This document shows, piece after piece, positions 10,628-20,263 of a stretch of 64,000 nucleotides of DNA. Source of the stretch: Pseudobythopirellula maris (GTDB lineage: Bacteria; Planctomycetota; Planctomycetia; Pirellulales; Lacipirellulaceae); contig NZ_SJPQ01000001.1 in the NCBI RefSeq assembly GCF_007859945.1, positions 1,426,001-1,490,000 on the forward strand. Direction: 5' to 3'. Both the position numbers and the translations under genes were made by a program. Numbering within the stretch: position 1 is the first letter of the stretch; each line of letters starts with the position of its first letter. The notes under the pieces are model-generated. The model had not been told where the DNA came from. It ran no database searches and saw only the letters and a list, made by a program, of their open reading frames with translations.

Positions 10628-11066
10628 TGCGTATCGCACGGATGCGTAGCGTGTGTGGCGGTGTGATTCGACGTCGATATGGCGAAAGCAACGCTACGGC
10701 TAGCGGTAGTGCGATCTAAACGCAACGCGCACGTGCTAGCGGCGATCGCCGCGACAATGCGCCCGGAGGGTGATCCCCATCGGTTTCTTAAAACCTCGTG
10801 GGATTGATCTTGACGCCCTTGGCCCCTCCCCGTAATTAGCTATCCGCTCGTCGGCCCGACCCGACGGAGCCGCCCCGCGCGGCCCCGTCACGCCGACAGC
10901 ACCGATGGCGAGACGTTGAAAGACGCCACGCCCTAAAACGGGACTGAGATAGTAATTACCGACGCCTCCCCACGAGGGATGGCGCCAGTCAGCGCGTCGC
11001 GTTCATGGATGAAGGCGACGCCGGCGGTCCGCACACGACCGAACCAACGCAACAAGGAGAGTTGAG
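10628..11066. other. Leader/intergenic region before the secretin gene
   Basis: A 439-base stretch without a coding frame of note. It contains an imperfect hairpin pairing 10847-10854 with 10861-10869, and a structured-looking segment at about 10887-10966 with a GAAA, a CCCTAAAACGGG stretch and a TTACCG end that partly resembles a c-di-GMP-I riboswitch. It also has a 7-bp stem (about 10996-11024, GCGTCGC paired with GCGACGC) just before the secretin. The ribosome binding site AAGGAGA lies at 11054-11060. Confidence 0.45.
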
Positions 11067-14000
11067 TTGAACGCGACACGGAAGTTCATGACCTGCGGAG
11101 CACTGCTCTTCGCCGCCGCGTCGTGGGGTTTTGAGGGGGCCGCTCAGGCCCAATCAAACGCCCCCACGGCGAGCCTCGATCGCCAAGCGGTTGACTCGCT
11201 CCTCTCTCAGGCGCGTTTAGCGATGAGTGACGGCGACTTCGCCCGCGCGGACAAACTCATTAGCCAAACCGAGCGATCGGGGGTCAGCTATCCCTTGCTG
11301 CACATGGGCGACAAGCCCTCCAAGGCGCGACGCGACTTGGAGTTCGCCAAGCAGAACGCCCCGGCGGGATCGCAAGACCCGTTCCGGGACGCCAACTCCT
11401 TGGCCCGCGAGGGGGCGATCGCCGCTCCCGCCAAGCCGGCCGCGGCGCCGCTCAATGGCTACGCCGCCAGCGACGGCTACACCACCAAGAACGCCGGCGA
11501 TCGCTACGGCGTCGCCCCGATGCCTCTGCCCCCCTCGACGGGAGCGTCACCGCTCGGCGTCGCCAAGCAGCCGAGCAGCGGCGGCGGCTCGAACGCCACG
11601 CCGACCCCCAAGGCCGCCGTTCAGGAGCTGATCGCCGAGGCACGCCGTGCGATGGAACGCGGCGACTTCCAGGCCGCCGAGATCCTCGCCGGCGAAGCCA
11701 GCACCAGGAACGTGCCCGAATCGTCGTTCGGCGAGCAAGAAGACAGCCCGGCCCGGTTGGCCTGGGACCTGCAGCGTCAGCGGTACCAAGTCGACGCGGG
11801 CGCCGTGACGGCGGCCGGCGGCTCGGTTCCGATGGGCGCCGGCGCCTCGCAGGCGATTTACTCGGCCGAGAACGGCGCCTCGAACGTCACGCTCACCGCC
11901 GGTCAGGCGACCCGCCTGCCGAGCCCGATGCTCGGCGCGCCCTCGCTGGACTCCCCGCGTCTCGCCGCGGCGCCGCAGAACCTGCTCCAACAAGGCGAGC
12001 AGGCGTTGCGTGACCGCAACATGAATCGCGCCCGGGAGTACTTCGTCGCCGCTCAGTCGCAGCGTGACGAACTCGACCCGCAGAGCCAGCAGCGGCTGGA
12101 CGATCACCTGCGGATGCTCTCGCCCTCGGGCTTGGAGCAGGTGCCCGGCGTGCCGAGCAGTTCGCTCATCGACACGGCCGACCAGCGTCAGCAGGTGCTC
12201 AGCCGGCAGCTCTCCACGGCCGTGGGTCAGGCGCAAGTCGACGCCCGTGAGATCCGTGAGAGCGAGCCCCGTCGTTCGCTCGAGATGCTCCAGGCCGCCC
12301 GCAAGGAAGTCATGGAATCGGAGCTGAGCGCCGAGCACCGCGACCTGCTGGTCCGACGCATCGACCGATCGCTCGAAGAGACCAAGACCTACATCGAGAA
12401 CAACCGCTCGGAGATCGAACTCGACGAGCAGAACGCCGCCGTGCTGGCCGAGATCGACCGCGAGCGGTCGGCCAAGGCGAAGGTGCGTGAGAAGATCGCC
12501 GAGCTGGTCAACGAGTTCAATGTGCTGCTCGACGAGCAGCGCTACGAGGAGGCCGAGGTCGTGGCCAAGCGGCTGTTCGACCTGGCGCCGACCGAGCCGA
12601 TCGCCCAGCAGGTTTGGCAGAACGCCAAGTTCATCCGTCGCGAGATCATGAACCAAGACCTCCGCGACCGCCGCGACACCGGCAACTGGAACGCGTTTAA
12701 CGACGTCGAAGAATCGGCCATCCCGAACGTGTTTGACAACCGAGAGATGGTTTTCAATGCAAAGACTTGGGGCGACGTAGAGAACCGCTCCAGCTTCTCC
12801 GAGCAGAACGAGCGCCGCTCGCCCCGCGAGTTGGAGATCCAGCAGCGTCTCAAGACCGAGGTGCAGCCGCGCTACACCGAGCGTCCGCTGAGTGAGGTGA
12901 TGCAAAGCCTTTCGCAGATGGCGGGGGTGAACATCCACCTCGACCCGCGCGGCCTGAGCCAAGAGGGGATCTCGACCGACACGCCCGTGTCGCTGAACCT
13001 CAACACGCCGGTGACGCTCAAGAGCGCCCTGAACCTGCTACTCACGCCGCTGCACCTGGGCTACACGATCAAGGACGAGGTGCTGAAGATCACGAGCGAG
13101 ACGCTGCGTGACGGCGACGTCAAGACGCAGACCTATTACGTGGCCGACCTGGTCGTGCCGATCCCGAACTTCGTGCCGAGCAACAACATCGGCCTGCAAG
13201 GGCTGATCAACGACGCTCTCGCGGTGACCGGCTACGGCGCCGGCGGCGTGGGGGCTCCCGGCCCGATCGCCCTGGCGAACAACCGCCAAGGCGGCGCCCC
13301 CGGAGCGGGCGGCGGCGTGGGCGGCCAGGACGTGCTGGCCCAGAACTTCAGCGGCGGCGGCTTCGGCGGCGGCGGGCAATCGACGCCCGTCAGCACCGGC
13401 CCCGGCGGGTTGGGCGGCGCCGCGGCGGCCGACTTCGACTCGCTCATCGACCTGATCGTCTCGACCGTGGCGACCGACACCTGGGCCGAAAACGGCGGCG
13501 GCGAGGCGGAGATCCGCCCCTTCCCCACGAACCTCAGCCTGGTGGTGAGCCAAACCCAAGCGGTCCACGAAGAGATCGCCGATCTCTTGCGTCAGCTACG
13601 CCGCCTGCAAGACCTGCAGGTGACGATCGAGGTCCGCTTCATCCGCCTGAGCGACAGCTTCTTCGAGCGGATCGGCATCGACTTCGACCTGAACATCAAC
13701 GACGGGACCAGCAACCCCGACCTGACGCCCGGCGCCCAGTTCGAAACCCCTCGGGCTAGCGCCACCGTCGGCCTCGAGGCCCCGGTGCTGAACGACTTCC
13801 CCCGCTTCACGGCGGACCTGGATATCCCCTTCAGGCAGGGCAACTTCAACGTGGCGTTGCCCCAGTTTGGCGGCTTCGACCCAACCCAGGCGGCGACGTT
13901 CGGCTTCGCCATCCTGAGCGACATCGAGGCTTACTTCTTGATCAACGCGGCCCAAGGCGACTCGCGCACCAACGTGCTCAACGCCCCGAAGGTGACGTTG

Positions 14001-14615
14001 TTCAACGGCCAGCAGGCGTTCGTCAGCGACACCTCGCAATCGCCCTTCGTGATCAGTGTGATCCCGGTGGTCGGCGAGTTCGCGGCTGCCCAGCAGCCGG
14101 TGATCGTGGTTCTCTCGGAGGGCACGCTCATGTCGATCCAGGCGGTGGTGTCCGACGACCGGCGGTACGTCCGGCTCACGGTGGTGCCGTTCTTCAGCGA
14201 GATCGGCGACGTCGACACCTTCACGTTCGAGGGCTCCTCGTCCACGAGCGCGTCGAGCGCCAGCACGGAGGTCGACCAGGACGGCGACGGTGAAAACGAG
14301 AACGCCACCAACAACGCGAGCAACGACACGGTGATCGCTGGCACCACGGTGCAGCTGCCCACCTTCCAGTTCGTCTCGGTCACCACCACGGTGAGCGTGC
14401 CGGACGGCGGCACGGTGCTGCTGGGCGGCATCAAACGCCTGAGCGAGGGACGCCGCGAGTTCGGTGTGCCGTTGCTCTCGAAAGTGCCTTACATCAACCG
14501 CCTCTTCAAGAACGTCGGCATCGGTCGTGAGACCGACAGCCTGATGATGATGGTCACGCCGCGGATCATCATCCAAGAAGAGGAAGAAGAGCGTCTCGGC
14601 ATCGCGGGAAATTGA
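11067..14615 (+). CDS. pilQ: Secretin (PilQ/GspD family) with long TPR-like N-terminal extension
   Basis: Forms the outer-membrane gated channel for pilus fibres or secreted proteins. The 1,182-residue product begins with a signal peptide ending near AQAQS. About 600 residues of TPR-like helical repeats follow (for example LLSQARLAMSDGDFARADKL and LLDEQRYEEAEVVAKRLFDL). An STN/N0-like domain lies at about 615-690 (RPLSEVMQSLSQMAGVNIHL), with a Gly-rich insert at about 725-790. The secretin core runs from about 850 to 1170, with VTIEVRFIRLSDSFFERIGI and the C-terminal signature VPDGGTVLLGGIKRL and GVPLLSKVPYINRLF. The TTG start is decided by AAGGAGA with 6-base spacing. It is last in the operon, and a strong terminator follows. 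PilQ is favoured over GspD by the upstream pilM. Confidence 0.9.
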   Translation: MNATRKFMTCGALLFAAASWGFEGAAQAQSNAPTASLDRQAVDSLLSQARLAMSDGDFARADKLISQTERSGVSYPLLHMGDKPSKARRDLEFAKQNAPAGSQDPFRDANSLAREGAIAAPAKPAAAPLNGYAASDGYTTKNAGDRYGVAPMPLPPSTGASPLGVAKQPSSGGGSNATPTPKAAVQELIAEARRAMERGDFQAAEILAGEASTRNVPESSFGEQEDSPARLAWDLQRQRYQVDAGAVTAAGGSVPMGAGASQAIYSAENGASNVTLTAGQATRLPSPMLGAPSLDSPRLAAAPQNLLQQGEQALRDRNMNRAREYFVAAQSQRDELDPQSQQRLDDHLRMLSPSGLEQVPGVPSSSLIDTADQRQQVLSRQLSTAVGQAQVDAREIRESEPRRSLEMLQAARKEVMESELSAEHRDLLVRRIDRSLEETKTYIENNRSEIELDEQNAAVLAEIDRERSAKAKVREKIAELVNEFNVLLDEQRYEEAEVVAKRLFDLAPTEPIAQQVWQNAKFIRREIMNQDLRDRRDTGNWNAFNDVEESAIPNVFDNREMVFNAKTWGDVENRSSFSEQNERRSPRELEIQQRLKTEVQPRYTERPLSEVMQSLSQMAGVNIHLDPRGLSQEGISTDTPVSLNLNTPVTLKSALNLLLTPLHLGYTIKDEVLKITSETLRDGDVKTQTYYVADLVVPIPNFVPSNNIGLQGLINDALAVTGYGAGGVGAPGPIALANNRQGGAPGAGGGVGGQDVLAQNFSGGGFGGGGQSTPVSTGPGGLGGAAAADFDSLIDLIVSTVATDTWAENGGGEAEIRPFPTNLSLVVSQTQAVHEEIADLLRQLRRLQDLQVTIEVRFIRLSDSFFERIGIDFDLNINDGTSNPDLTPGAQFETPRASATVGLEAPVLNDFPRFTADLDIPFRQGNFNVALPQFGGFDPTQAATFGFAILSDIEAYFLINAAQGDSRTNVLNAPKVTLFNGQQAFVSDTSQSPFVISVIPVVGEFAAAQQPVIVVLSEGTLMSIQAVVSDDRRYVRLTVVPFFSEIGDVDTFTFEGSSSTSASSASTEVDQDGDGENENATNNASNDTVIAGTTVQLPTFQFVSVTTTVSVPDGGTVLLGGIKRLSEGRREFGVPLLSKVPYINRLFKNVGIGRETDSLMMMVTPRIIIQEEEEERLGIAGN

Positions 14616-14650
14616 TCCCGCGATAAGCCGGCGTCTTGCTTGAGAATCCA

Positions 14651-14686
14651 CGCCGCCGCTTCCCCGGGAAGCGGCGGCGTTTTTTT
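14651..14686 (+). terminator. Rho-independent terminator of the pilus operon
   Basis: A 13-bp perfect GC stem (14651-14663 with 14667-14679) is followed by seven T (14680-14686), 36 bases after the secretin stop. Confidence 0.93.
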
Positions 14687-14779
14687 GCGCACCCTTCGCC
14701 CCTAGCCGGCGGGAGCAGCGGGCGGTTGAATGGGAGAAAATGATCTCACCGATACCCACGCCCCCCAGCACTACCGCCG

Positions 14780-15208
14780 ATGCCACCGCGTCTCACATTG
14801 ATAGCTGCTTCTCTGCTCGGCTCGCTGGGCATCGCGTTCGGCGCCTACGCGGCCCACGGCTTGACGGACACACTGGCCGCCCGGGGCTTCGAAGCCGAGG
14901 AGCTCGCCAAGCGTATCGCGAATTTTGAGACCGGCGTGCGCTACCAGATGCTCGCGGCTCTCTTCCTGTTGGCCCTCGGCCTGCGCTCACAGCGTGGCGG
15001 CTGGCCGCTGCGAGCGGCGGGCTGTGCTATCACCGTCGGCGCCCTGCTCTTTAGCACGCCGCTGTACGCTTTAGCGTTCGTGGGTGAAGGTTGGCGATGG
15101 CTCGGCGCCATCGTGCCGCTGGGAGGCCTGACGATGATTATCGCCTGGGGATTGATAGCGGCCGCCGCCTTCAATAATCCGGAGCCCTCGCAGGAAACGC
15201 ACGCATGA
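14780..15208 (+). CDS. DUF423 family small membrane protein
   Basis: A 142-residue integral membrane protein of the DUF423 (YgdD-like) family. It has an N-terminal helix with the family motif GSLGIAFGAYAAHGL, then the loop FETGVRYQMLAALFLLALGL and further membrane segments at about 76-95 and 105-130 (GAIVPLGGLTMIIAWGLIAA), four in all. Function of the family is unknown. The stop overlaps the start of the next gene as ATGA, so the two are probably translated together. Confidence 0.88.
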   Translation: MPPRLTLIAASLLGSLGIAFGAYAAHGLTDTLAARGFEAEELAKRIANFETGVRYQMLAALFLLALGLRSQRGGWPLRAAGCAITVGALLFSTPLYALAFVGEGWRWLGAIVPLGGLTMIIAWGLIAAAAFNNPEPSQETHA

Positions 15209-15444
15209 AACCGCAAGAAGTACCGCCGCACGACCCAACCGATTCTCGCCTCGCCAAGCTCGAGGAAGAGGTCGCCCATCAACAGCGTTTGCTCGACGAG
15301 TTGAATGAGGTGATCACGGGCCTGCGAATGGAGGTCGATCGGCACGCCTTGAAGCAAACCCAAATCGAAACGGCGATACGTAACGTGTCGGATTCGCTCG
15401 AGGGAGCCGAGGGTCCCGTGGACGAGAAGCCTCCGCACTATTGA
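15205..15444 (+). CDS. slyX: SlyX-like small coiled-coil protein
   Basis: A 79-residue soluble protein. Residues 14-65 form a heptad-rich coiled coil (RLAKLEEEVAHQQRLLDELN) and the chain ends in PPHY, the characteristic C-terminus of SlyX proteins. The role of SlyX is not well defined. The ATG overlaps the DUF423 stop by 4 bases. No terminator is seen before the convergent gene at 15542. Confidence 0.85.
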   Translation: MKPQEVPPHDPTDSRLAKLEEEVAHQQRLLDELNEVITGLRMEVDRHALKQTQIETAIRNVSDSLEGAEGPVDEKPPHY

Positions 15445-15541
15445 GAAGCGTTTGGCTGCGTTGTGATCCGTCGCCTTAGCGCCAAAGCCCACGCCGAATC
15501 CATGCTCTCTCGCACGGGCAGCCTTTCGCGCACGGCCAACA

Positions 15542-16153
15542 TCACTCAACCGTCAATTGCAGCCCATCGAGACGGGTCGCCAATTCGCCCGCGCAGAACG
15601 ACAGCATCAGCGACCCGCTGATCTCGCTCTGCGCCACTTCGAAAACGGCGTCGGACACCATGCAGAAACGACTGCAGGTTGCCTGCAGCGGACACTTGAG
15701 GGCCATCATATCGTAGGCGTGCGCCGCGGTCCGAATGCAGGGCGTTTGGTACGCGAACCCGATTTCGAACAGATTGGCGATCGAGCCAAGCACGCCGTTG
15801 AGCACGACGTTTCCGATCTCCTCCAGAATGGCCGACTGGTCGATACCGGGACCACTGTCTCGCTGCACCTGATTGCCGAAGATGCGGGCCAGTTCGGCGC
15901 CGCTCTGCTGAGAGAAGGCGAGCATCGCCCGACCATTGATCTCCCCAGCGAATTCCAACACGACCGCGGTGTCGTAAGGACCGCCGTCGCTGTCGAGTGC
16001 GTCACACAAGCCGCCGGGATTACATACCGAGAGGCTTGGCGTGTGAAGATGAACCCAGCGATCGATCATGTCGCTAAGCGAGCAGGCCGAACGCCCCACG
16101 CCGATGCTCACCGCCTCGGTGAGTGCGTCGATCTGGCTCGGGCTGAGACTCAA
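15542..16153 (-). CDS. CheC/CheX-like chemotaxis phosphatase-family protein
   Basis: A protein of about 203 residues with the CheC-type helix AILEEIGNVVLNGVLGSIANL in its middle (Glu and Asn are the residues used for CheY-P hydrolysis in this family) and a second half ending in a beta-rich segment (SGSLMLSFCAGE). Only one clear copy of the E-x2-N motif is visible. I chose the TTG at 16153, which overlaps the stop of the receiver gene as TTGA. A longer frame reaching 16258 would overlap that gene by 109 bases and adds only basic low-complexity sequence. Paired with a stand-alone receiver, it probably adjusts the lifetime of that receiver's phosphoryl group. Start confidence is moderate. Confidence 0.78.
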   Translation of the reverse strand: MSLSPSQIDALTEAVSIGVGRSACSLSDMIDRWVHLHTPSLSVCNPGGLCDALDSDGGPYDTAVVLEFAGEINGRAMLAFSQQSGAELARIFGNQVQRDSGPGIDQSAILEEIGNVVLNGVLGSIANLFEIGFAYQTPCIRTAAHAYDMMALKCPLQATCSRFCMVSDAVFEVAQSEISGSLMLSFCAGELATRLDGLQLTVE

Positions 16154-16527
16154 GACTCCACCGTTTGACGGTCCATGATTGCCTTGTCCACCGCCCCGAC
16201 GATCTGTTTTCTGCTGAGCGGTTTGTTCAGCACGAGCGTCACGCCGATCTCCTTGCACCGCTGACGCGAGTGCTCCTGGATGTCGGCCGTGGCCACCAGC
16301 AAGGGTATGCGAGAATCCACCGCACGGATCTTTTCGGCCAAGGCAAACCCATCGAGCACCGGCATCAGCAGGTCGCTGATCACGCAGTCGAATTCTTGCT
16401 CTTGGAAGAGCGCGAAGCCTTGCTCGCCATCGCCGGCCTGCACGACCTCGTGACCGGCGGCGGTCAGCACGCCGATAATCACACGTCGGGTAAGCCGGGA
16501 ATCGTCAACAACGAGAATGCGTGGCAC
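16150..16527 (-). CDS. Stand-alone response regulator receiver protein
   Basis: A 125-residue single-domain receiver. Acidic pocket LVVDDSRLTRR begins at residue 5, the phosphoacceptor Asp is in CVISDLLMPVLDGF, the Thr switch is in LLVATAD and the Lys is in LVLNKPLSRKQ. The GTG start is fixed by an AAGGAA box (16534-16539) 6 bases upstream. The longer frame upstream has no domain. It is coupled to the CheC-like gene by a TTGA overlap. No DNA-binding domain is present, so it acts through protein contacts, CheY-fashion. Confidence 0.93.
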   Translation of the reverse strand: MPRILVVDDSRLTRRVIIGVLTAAGHEVVQAGDGEQGFALFQEQEFDCVISDLLMPVLDGFALAEKIRAVDSRIPLLVATADIQEHSRQRCKEIGVTLVLNKPLSRKQIVGAVDKAIMDRQTVES

Positions 16528-16808
16528 GGCTGGTTCCTTGGTAACACTCGTTGGCGAGAGAGCACACGGCGGTGGGTCGTGTGCTCTGCCTCTGCGCCAA
16601 GAGAAAAGTAGCGTCACTAAAAAAGTAGCACGCAGGGCCGCACAGGAATGCTGTGGGAGCCAGGCAGGCGAGAAAGCGGATATCCACAAAGCCACGGTTT
16701 GCAGCCGCCCCCCCTCTTTTAGCAAACTACAGCGCCAAGACGCCGTAATTTAGCTGGGACAGACGCCCCTTAGAGACCCACGCGTAGAGAAGCTAGCGAG
16801 CGAATCGC

Positions 16809-19235
16809 TCAGCTGGCCGAAGCGCGGTGACCCGCCGTGGAGCCATCGCCCCGAAGCTTCACGCCCGCCTTGCGGTCGGATGCGTGCTGCCCACCCGGTT
16901 CGGCGGCGCCCTCTAGAGGCAGGGGCTCCTGCACCCGCGCCAGCAGAGCAAAGAAGCTCGGCACGACCACGGTGCGGACGAAGAACGTGTCGAGGACCAC
17001 GCCGAGGGCGAGAGCGAACCCGAGTTCGGCCATGCCACGCAATGTGCCGGTGGCCATCGAGAAGAAGGTGCCGGCCATGATCACGCCACAGCTGGTGATG
17101 ATGCCGCCCGTCGTGACAATCGCACGCCGCAGACCCCGCCTGGCGCCGAGTCGGGCCTGTTCTTCGAACACGCGGGTGGCCAGATAGATGTTGTAGTCCT
17201 GCCCCACCGCAATCAGGATCACGAACAGGAAGATCGGCACCTTCCAGTCGAGCCCACGGAACGTGTCGCCGTAGAGCCACTCGAAGAAGATCTCGGTCAT
17301 GCCGAGCGTCGCCCAGTAGCTCAAGAGCACCGTGAGGATCATGTAAGCGCAGACAAACGGCTTACGCAGCAGGAAGATCAGAACCAAGTAGACGGCGATT
17401 ACGGTGAGGATCTGGATCCGCCAGCGGTCGGAGTTCGTCACGACCTCCAGGTCACGCATGCCGGGCGTGGTGCCGACAAGCTCGAAGCGGGCGCCGTGCC
17501 ACGGGTTGGGCTCGCCGTCGATCGTCTGCTCTTTGGCGAACTCCTTGAGCGAGGCGTGCAGCCCCGGCATCGCGTCGCGGGCCGCCTTGGAGAATGGATT
17601 GAGGTTGAGCAACACGCTCACCTGGGTCACCTTGCCGGCGTAAGGCTCGGTTTGCGAGACAAACGCCTCGGCCGTGATCGGGCTGCCCGCCGCCGTGAGG
17701 TCCTGCAGGCCGCCGCCGCCGAGGGTGCGGCGATGCCTCGGGTCGCCGCCCGTGGGTAGATAGACGCTGCGGACGTCGTCCACCGCCTCTTGATCCAGCA
17801 GCCGCGTGTGCAGCCTGGCAATCGTGTAACGGCCGTCGCTGCTGCCAAGATCAACTTCCGAGTCTTCGGGAAGTTCGGCGACAACGGTCATCGGCGCGAT
17901 GACCCCCTGGCTGAAATACTCCCGGAGCTTCTCGGCGCCCACGACCGAGGTGCGGTCGGGCGCCAGATCGGCCATGAAGTCGTGAGTCACCCCCACCCGC
18001 AAGCCGATGAAGATGAACGGCGCCACGAGCCATGCGCTGAGCAGCAAGATCGTTGTGGGGCGGCGCATCACCTGGTCGCTGACCCAGGCCCAGAAGCCGT
18101 TCTCGGCGGGCGTTTCGCCCACATGTTCTGTCTCGAGCAGCTTCAGCCCGAAGGGCCAAAACACTTGCTTGCCGAACGCCCGCAGCAGAGCCGGCGCGAA
18201 CGACATGCACGCCAGCAGGGCGAAAAACAAGCAGACCGCGATGATCGGCCCGCTGCTGACGAACTTGCCGTACTGAGCGAAGGCCATCGTTGAGAGGCCG
18301 AGGATCGTGGTGAACGCGCTGCCCGCCAACGCGCCGCTGACGTTGAGCAACGCCCGTCCGGGCGCCTCGCCCGGCTCGGCGCCCTCGACGAGCTCTTCCT
18401 TGAAGCGTGAGATCAGGAACAGGCAGAAGTCGGTGCCGGCGCCGAACAGGATGACCACCACGAAGATCTTGGTCGTCGTGAATATCTTGAAGTCCGACCA
18501 GGCGTAGTCGTCCGGCCCAAAATTGTCCGCCAGCAGGGCGACCACGTCGTTCGCCACCGACATCGAGACGGCGATCGTCGCAAGCGGCACGAGCACCAGC
18601 AGCGGCGCCCGGTAGATGGCAACCAGGCAAACGAGCACCAGCAGCACGGTGGTCCGCTCGGTGTTGGACAGGCTCTCCTCGATCGAGGAACGCATGTCGC
18701 CGCCGATCATCGCCGAGCCGGAGATGCTCACCTCCAGCCCGTCGGGCCTTTCACTCTCCATGCCGTCAACGACACCGTGCACGATCTCCAGCAATCGCAC
18801 GTTGTCGACATCCATCAGGCCGTTGGTCAGACGCACCACGACCATCACCGCCTTGTTCTGCGGCGCGACAAGCATGCCGCCCACCACCTGGGTCTTCTCG
18901 TCCCACACATCGACCAGCGGCAACGTGTCCGTATTGGCCAGGGTTTTCGATAGCTTCAGACCGAAGGCGCGGTCCTCGGGTTGCAGTTCCCCGCCATTGC
19001 GTGAGAGCGCCAGCACCGCCTGGCTTTTGGCCTTCTCGTTGGGGAACGCCTCACGGAGCAGTTCCTGGCCCTGCAGGCTAGTGACTTCCTTCGGCAGGTA
19101 ATCGAGGTCGCCATCTTTGGCGATCGAATCCCACGAGGGAGCCACGAGTTTCAACACGACCACCATCACCACCCAGGCGATCAGCACGAGCGCCCAGTGA
19201 CGGTTGATCAGATTGGCTAGCCATTTCAGAGACAT
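16809..19235 (-). CDS. MMPL/RND-superfamily membrane transporter
   Basis: An 808-residue inner-membrane protein with two repeated halves, each made of one leading helix, a large periplasmic domain and about five helices. The first helix is WALVLIAWVVMVVVLKLV (residues 14-31). The first helix bundle runs at about 195-385 and the second at about 610-780. The region near AVGQDYNIYLATRV in the second bundle is typical of MMPL proteins, which export lipids or hydrophobic compounds using the proton gradient. No membrane-fusion or outer-membrane partner gene is adjacent. The substrate cannot be inferred. The ATG start is followed at once by the first helix. Confidence 0.9.
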   Translation of the reverse strand: MSLKWLANLINRHWALVLIAWVVMVVVLKLVAPSWDSIAKDGDLDYLPKEVTSLQGQELLREAFPNEKAKSQAVLALSRNGGELQPEDRAFGLKLSKTLANTDTLPLVDVWDEKTQVVGGMLVAPQNKAVMVVVRLTNGLMDVDNVRLLEIVHGVVDGMESERPDGLEVSISGSAMIGGDMRSSIEESLSNTERTTVLLVLVCLVAIYRAPLLVLVPLATIAVSMSVANDVVALLADNFGPDDYAWSDFKIFTTTKIFVVVILFGAGTDFCLFLISRFKEELVEGAEPGEAPGRALLNVSGALAGSAFTTILGLSTMAFAQYGKFVSSGPIIAVCLFFALLACMSFAPALLRAFGKQVFWPFGLKLLETEHVGETPAENGFWAWVSDQVMRRPTTILLLSAWLVAPFIFIGLRVGVTHDFMADLAPDRTSVVGAEKLREYFSQGVIAPMTVVAELPEDSEVDLGSSDGRYTIARLHTRLLDQEAVDDVRSVYLPTGGDPRHRRTLGGGGLQDLTAAGSPITAEAFVSQTEPYAGKVTQVSVLLNLNPFSKAARDAMPGLHASLKEFAKEQTIDGEPNPWHGARFELVGTTPGMRDLEVVTNSDRWRIQILTVIAVYLVLIFLLRKPFVCAYMILTVLLSYWATLGMTEIFFEWLYGDTFRGLDWKVPIFLFVILIAVGQDYNIYLATRVFEEQARLGARRGLRRAIVTTGGIITSCGVIMAGTFFSMATGTLRGMAELGFALALGVVLDTFFVRTVVVPSFFALLARVQEPLPLEGAAEPGGQHASDRKAGVKLRGDGSTAGHRASAS

Positions 19236-19485
19236 GGCGGGGCGGGAGGTCGCTGAGGGAACGGGCGGCGCAATGACGCGGCGATCCGCTCGGGGCCGTC
19301 CTTGATTCTTTGCGTGTGCCGGGGCCTGTAGGGGACAACCATCGTGGCTATCGGGCCGCTCGGCGAATGGGGTCGGGCGCCTAAACCTCGGAGCGCCAAA
19401 GGCTTAAGCGTATCGCCACCACGGCGTGCTGCCAAGAGACAACCCGTCAAAGCGGCCGTGCAGGAGGGGTTCAGTTCCATGAGTA

Positions 19486-20139
19486 TCAGGCCTCGGCCGC
19501 GTCGAGTGGCAGCGCTAAACGGCGTCGGATCTCGTTCTGGACGTCGGGGATTGGTCGATCGCCGTCCACATCGAACACCAGCTCCTTACGCCGGAATAGA
19601 TCGATCACAGGCTCCGTGTGGGTGTGGTAGTCGGCGATCCGCTTGCAAATCGTCTCCTCCACATCGTCCGCCCGCGACACCAACTCGCCGCCGCAGACGT
19701 CGCAGCGGTCGGGCTGTGCCGGGCGGTGGTGCATCAGGTTGTAATCGATGCCGCACGAGCCGCAGAGCCTCCGGGCTAGCACCCGCTGGATCACCACCTC
19801 GTCTGGCACGAGGATCCGGATCACGGCGTCGATGTCGTAGCTCTCGAGAAAGAACTCGGTCTGGGCCCGGTTGCGGGGAAAACCATCGAGCACGAAACCG
19901 TAGTTCCAGTCGTGCTCGTCCATGCGTTTTCGCACGACCTCGTCGACGATCTCGTCGGGGACCAGATGGCCGGCATCCATGATCCGCTTGATGCGGGCCG
20001 CCAGCTTGGTGTGGCGTTGGATGTTCGAGCGGAAGATGTCACCAACGCTGATGTGCGTCAGGTTGAACCGCTCGGCCAGCAGGTTGGCCTGCGTTCCCTT
20101 GCCGCAGCCCTGGACCCCGATGATGACGTACTTGTGCAT
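19486..20139 (-). CDS. adk: Adenylate kinase
   Basis: Interconverts AMP + ATP with 2 ADP. The 217-residue protein has the P-loop GVQGCGKGTQ (residues 8-17; usually GPPGAGKGTQ), the AMP-binding segment ISVGDIFRS, and FVLDGFPRNRAQTEFF. Its long LID domain carries two Cys pairs (CGSCG and CDVCG) that would bind zinc. The Val-Gln-Gly-Cys variation in the P-loop is unusual but keeps the essential GKGT. It is downstream of the HATPase and STAS genes on the same strand with 124 bases between. Confidence 0.94.
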   Translation of the reverse strand: MHKYVIIGVQGCGKGTQANLLAERFNLTHISVGDIFRSNIQRHTKLAARIKRIMDAGHLVPDEIVDEVVRKRMDEHDWNYGFVLDGFPRNRAQTEFFLESYDIDAVIRILVPDEVVIQRVLARRLCGSCGIDYNLMHHRPAQPDRCDVCGGELVSRADDVEETICKRIADYHTHTEPVIDLFRRKELVFDVDGDRPIPDVQNEIRRRLALPLDAAEA

Positions 20140-20263
20140 CGCGGTATGGTAGCAACCCGGGGCGGCCCGGTCAGGCCGCTACCGCATGCTTCTGCGCGAT
20201 CGGCCTCCCGCAACGCGACGCCAATCCTCACAAGCGTTTCATCCTCCCACGCCGCCGCGCCGG

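Noticed and set aside
16528-16725. N-terminal extension of the receiver protein
   Set aside because: GTG 16527 has AAGGAA at 6-base spacing and the receiver fold begins at once.
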